From assembly GCA_914767715.1 (NCBI GenBank), contig OU612069.1:16613387-16677386 (forward strand): a DNA stretch of 64,000 nucleotides, read 5' to 3'. Both the position numbers and the translations under genes were made by a program. Positions 60,473-64,000 of this stretch are shown one piece after another (within the stretch, counting starts at the first letter, position 1; each line of letters begins with the position of its first letter). Source of the DNA: Membranipora membranacea (taxonomy: Eukaryota > Bryozoa > Gymnolaemata > Cheilostomatida > Membraniporidae). Under the pieces are notes generated by a model. It ran no database searches. It was not told the DNA's origin and saw only the letters and a list, made by a program, of their open reading frames with translations.

Positions 60473-60653
60473 TAGTTAAAGAGCTCTAACTCCGGTGGTT
60501 CAGTGGCATTACATTAGCATCTCCCCCCACAAATGAGTCATCAGGATTTATACAGGGGCACACAACTCCTTATATATAGAGATGTTTTCTCTAACGGAGG
60601 GGGAGATGATAATGTAATGCCACTGAACCACCGGAGTTAGAGCTCTTTAACTA
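60473..60653. mobile_element. 181-bp MITE with 9-bp duplication (Mutator-like)
   Basis: The ends TAGTTAAAGAGCTCTAACTC and complement continue through CCGGTGGTTCAGTGGCATTA. An exact 9-bp duplication CTTATGCTC flanks it (60464-60472, 60654-60662). Nine-bp duplications are typical of Mutator-superfamily elements. Confidence 0.88.
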
Positions 60654-61795
60654 CTTATGCTCCATATAGTCTCCTGTCTAGGTTTATTATTAAGTCTATG
60701 TGTGCATCATAGATCTTGATCCCAATTTGCGCAGTAAACTTTGCAGCGCTAACGTTAACACAATTCAAGGTATGCATAATTTAATCCTTGGATTAAAAAA
60801 GAAGGTTACAACAATAATACAAGAACTGATACGAGAATCACCAAATAGATGCAAAACTGCTCGGCTCAAATGGTCAGTCCATAGCTTACATACATGCATT
60901 CGGAATTGCTCCCCCTCCACTGTAAGGGATGCAAATCCGAATGTTCAAGTAATAGGGCTTAGCAGCGTAAAATTCAAAAACCTGACAATCCAACTAACAA
61001 AATTTACATCTGAGAATTAGGCCCACAGCTTATTTTGCAGCTCATTAGGTCATTTTCACTGAGACAGAGGTCTGGTCATGCGTTAAGTGACGCTCCTAGA
61101 CTATAAGGAATACAATGATCGTAGAATCGAAACAGCGAGTAAGAACTAAGTGGCACACAGAGATAATGTTACGATGAAATATAGCAGTGCATATGGTAGA
61201 TGATGAGCAAACTAAAAATATAATATATATGCTGTGATTCCCAAAAGCTGACCTGAACCTAATCCTGCAGATGACTGCAGTGACAGCTAGTTTTGAGCTA
61301 ATACAAGTCTCCAGTTTAAGCTGGTGAAACAAATGAAGCAGTAGGGAATAGTGGGGAAGTTGAAAAGAATCTAGTTTAAAGTGAAACCAACCTGCCAGAC
61401 GATGCATGTAGAGGGTAGCAATACATCCATCCATCCATATAAAACGATATCTACCTCTCTTAACTGGCGCTATTGTTTTTAGACCCGTATTAATTTATTA
61501 CCAGTAGTCAGAAGAGCATCTCACCGTGCCAAGCAGGCTTCATCGAAAGCGCACACAAACACATGGCATAACAGATACTCTCACTATGTTCTCAATCATC
61601 TATAAAATTTCACATTAGTTTCTGCCTGTGAGGTTCTACTGAGTGCTCGCTTTGCTTAGCATCCTGTAAAATCTTTTGGGCAGAACTGGCTTAAAATAAA
61701 CTTGAGAAATAATTCATGTGGAACTAATTTACTTCCATAACAAACAAACAAAAGTCTTTCACAACAACCTCTGACCATAGACATGGTTGAGACGT

Positions 61796-61918
61796 GCAAC
61801 TTTCAACCAGCCTACATTTTGTGTGATGGTTTATGTGGACAGGGTAGCCTGGATAGCCTGTCTAGGCTACTCTGTCGACATGAACCATCACACAAAATGT
61901 AGGCTGGTTTAAAGTTGC
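61796..61918. repeat. 123-bp inverted repeat
   Basis: Arms of about 55 bp: GCAACTTTCAACCAGCCTAC ... ACAGGGTAGCCT and complement. The flanks show no clear duplication. Confidence 0.75.
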
Positions 61919-62204
61919 AGATCAAAAGTTTTACAACATTCTGCAGATAAACTGATCAGTTGATGCTCATGGGTCTCTGTTTTTGACAAAGGAGAGAAGT
62001 CTGTAAATTAAATTGATATGACTTACCCGTTTCTTTCACCATGTTCTGCATCACACTTGTTCGGGTAACTGTAAATTGCTGAACAGGCTGAACGGACTGA
62101 ATCAGGGAGAGTTCTCCAGTCCTTGATTACATGTAGAGCCAAAAAAAGTTATGGTGAAATGACCAAACTTGAGTCGAGATCAAGGTCAGTCATATCAGGA
62201 CCAA

Positions 62205-62445
62205 TAGACATTCATTTAACATTATAAAGTCCAGTCAACTGGACACACTAATATTCATCAAGGTGGCCGGCCACTTAACACTTGAAATGCTTGCTAAACG
62301 GACGGCCACTTGACAGTGCATTATCAATTATATTGATTTATAAAACGGATGGCCATTTAGCAGTAAAGGACGGGTGTTTAGCACAAGTGGATGGCTATTT
62401 AACAGAGGTAATAAGTGGACTGCCTTTTAGCGGACACATATTTAT
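62205..62445 (-). repeat. Subterminal-type repeats (right cluster)
   Basis: The words GGCCGGCCACTTAACACTTG, ACGGACGGCCACTTGACA, CGGATGGCCATTTAGCAG and AAGTGGATGGCTATTTAACA match the cluster at 58138-58425 in the opposite overall orientation. Confidence 0.65.
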
Positions 62446-64000
62446 CACAACAACTTTAACTACTCTGATTTTGTCTCAATTGTCATTAGCTGCTATTTCA
62501 GAGGAACAATACTTGGCCTCTGGCATTTGGTCTCTCTTGCCACCCAGCCCATCAGAACACAGCAAACACATTGGCTATACAAATTCTCGGTCATAATAGT
62601 TTGGGTACATGGAGAAGCACATAAGATGCACTATGAGGCTGTCCTGACGCAATGTGAGACAATGGATTCTTGAGGTCAAACACATAAATCCAGCACATCT
62701 CACGGCGAAACAATTGACTCCAATATATTATATCAACGAACAGTATAAACCTTTAATATTCATTATCATGGTGTTTACCTTTTCGAACTGAGTTATTTTT
62801 GTGATGCTGTCATCTTATTCTGTCTGATGGTAGATGACAGTTGGTTTTTGGTGTCTTTTACAGTTGATATTGGATTTTTTTCCAAGGTCTGCACACATTT
62901 TCTGGAATTGTTTCCACCTACAACATTTGACCTACCTTTATGAAGTCTATAACTCTGTTGTAGAATGAAGACTGTTCTATGAACTGCATAACCATCACTC
63001 CCTGGTATTACTTGCAGCATTATGCTGAAATTCGCATACAATAAGGTACAAGCCCAAAGAACACCACACCCGGTGTGAACGGTTTGACGTCTTTCTTTAG
63101 TTGTTTTATTGCTCCAGCTTATCAAGTGTGAAGAACCTAGTGGCTTTTAATCAAACATCCAAACGAGCCAAAGTCAAAACAATCAGAGTAGTTTTTATCT
63201 GTGGTGGCGGAGGGATGTTGCAATATTGCGATATGCCTCCGCCACCACAGAGGGGACAAGGTCGTTCTAAGGATTCCAGGGTTTAAGACATCCAAGTGAT
63301 AGCAGATGTTTGATTGTCTGTGCAGGTGTTGTAGTATTAAGCAATTAAACCGTATAAAGTGGGCTGTATTCCATCAAAAAATCTCTCTCTTCTTCTACTT
63401 GACCACCATAATAGATGTTCAGATACTCAATTCATACTGCTTTCAATCAAGTTGGCATAGTTGTCTTCTTTTATTTCAGGTGGCACTTTCTCCTCGTCTC
63501 CATACACAGACTTTGCCTAGGCTTTTCTATAATTTGTATACACCCTATTTGATGAGTAGAGACCACTAATCAAAAGAGCCTTTATATCTGTTATGAGCCC
63601 ATGTAGAAGAAAATATTAGAAGAACCACTGTACATTACAAGCAACGACTATGACTTAGACGCATTCCCTGTCCGCTGTTTTTCAAGCATGAAAATGTGTG
63701 ATTTTCATTTCAGACCGATGCACTTGTTTGCTCTGTTAAAATAAGATTATAATGGAGCAATTGATTCTTCCTGCTGACAAAGCCTTGCTTATTTCAGATT
63801 CACCCAAAAATGGTCCATGCGATGCTTTATAGTTTGTACTAAATCTTGCAATTTACCCAGCACTCGCCTCCCAAATCAGATCCATACTGACGAAATAACT
63901 CAAAAACTCGACAAATTAATTACCTAAGTGACTGTTGTGTGCAGTGACATGTGCTCTCATAAGACTTGCTGCACTCAGTCAGTAATATTGATAGTCTATG
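62446..64000. other. No gene recognised
   Basis: The ORFs 62793-63125 (minus) and 63306-63569 (plus) lack motifs and splice support. A hairpin lies at 63199-63250. Confidence 0.4.
63199..63250. repeat. 52-bp hairpin, 14-bp arms
   Basis: CTGTGGTGGCGGAG pairs with CTCCGCCACCACAG around a loop that itself contains the near-palindromic TTGCAATATTGCGATA. Confidence 0.75.

Noticed and set aside
60700-61020. 106-codon plus-strand ORF
   Set aside because: No domain, splice context or repeat similarity recognised; may be chance.

Overview
The window is animal (metazoan) nuclear DNA from an invertebrate. Genes are split into short exons with GT-AG introns in phases 0, 1 and 2, conserved animal genes are recognisable, and the space between them is dense with decayed non-LTR elements, tRNA-derived SINEs, inverted-repeat MITEs and tandem repeats. 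The 42-residue kinesin-light-chain-type TPR arrays and the PAN / F-type lectin / C-type lectin gene would suit a sponge, cnidarian or similar invertebrate, but the sequence does not fix the phylum.

Layout. 1-3.1 kb: decayed non-LTR retrotransposon interrupted by a 973-bp insertion. 3.6-8.5 kb: a 20-bp tandem repeat, then an inverted duplication whose arms carry TPR exons. 9.2-11.0 kb: a long inverted-repeat element enclosing about 140-bp repeats. 11.2-16.8 kb (minus): a secreted-type gene with two PAN domains and an F-type lectin domain, with a phase-1 C-type-lectin exon cassette lying in the intron that splits the F-type lectin domain. 18.7-21.4 kb (plus): a broken TPR gene. 22.25-38.0 kb (minus): a complete 12-exon PCID2 gene (400 codons), whose 7.9-kb intron 10 holds a nested, decayed Mutator-like transposase/YqaJ-nuclease gene (24.3-29.9 kb, same strand). 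39.5-40.8 kb: a Gypsy-like primer-binding site and an intact gag ORF without pol. 41.6-52.9 kb (minus): an ERCC6L/PICH-like gene with five N-terminal TPR-like modules, but with two in-frame TAA codons and no helicase motifs after motif Ia. 53-64 kb: no convincing host gene; a field of MITEs, foldback elements, minisatellites and a LINE 3' end.

PCID2 (mRNA-export and proteasome-lid-like PCI scaffold) and ERCC6L (anaphase DNA-bridge translocase) lie head to tail on the minus strand. I see nothing that makes them a functional unit. The most unusual signal is a family of 18-37-bp palindromic micro-insertions (ends CAATGA/TCATTG, core GAGGGAGTTCATTG), each flanked by a 7-bp target duplication. Two of them sit in one arm of a foldback element whose other arm preserves the empty site. 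Exon boundaries come from reading frame, splice signals and phase agreement; homologies are from memory of family motifs, without any search.
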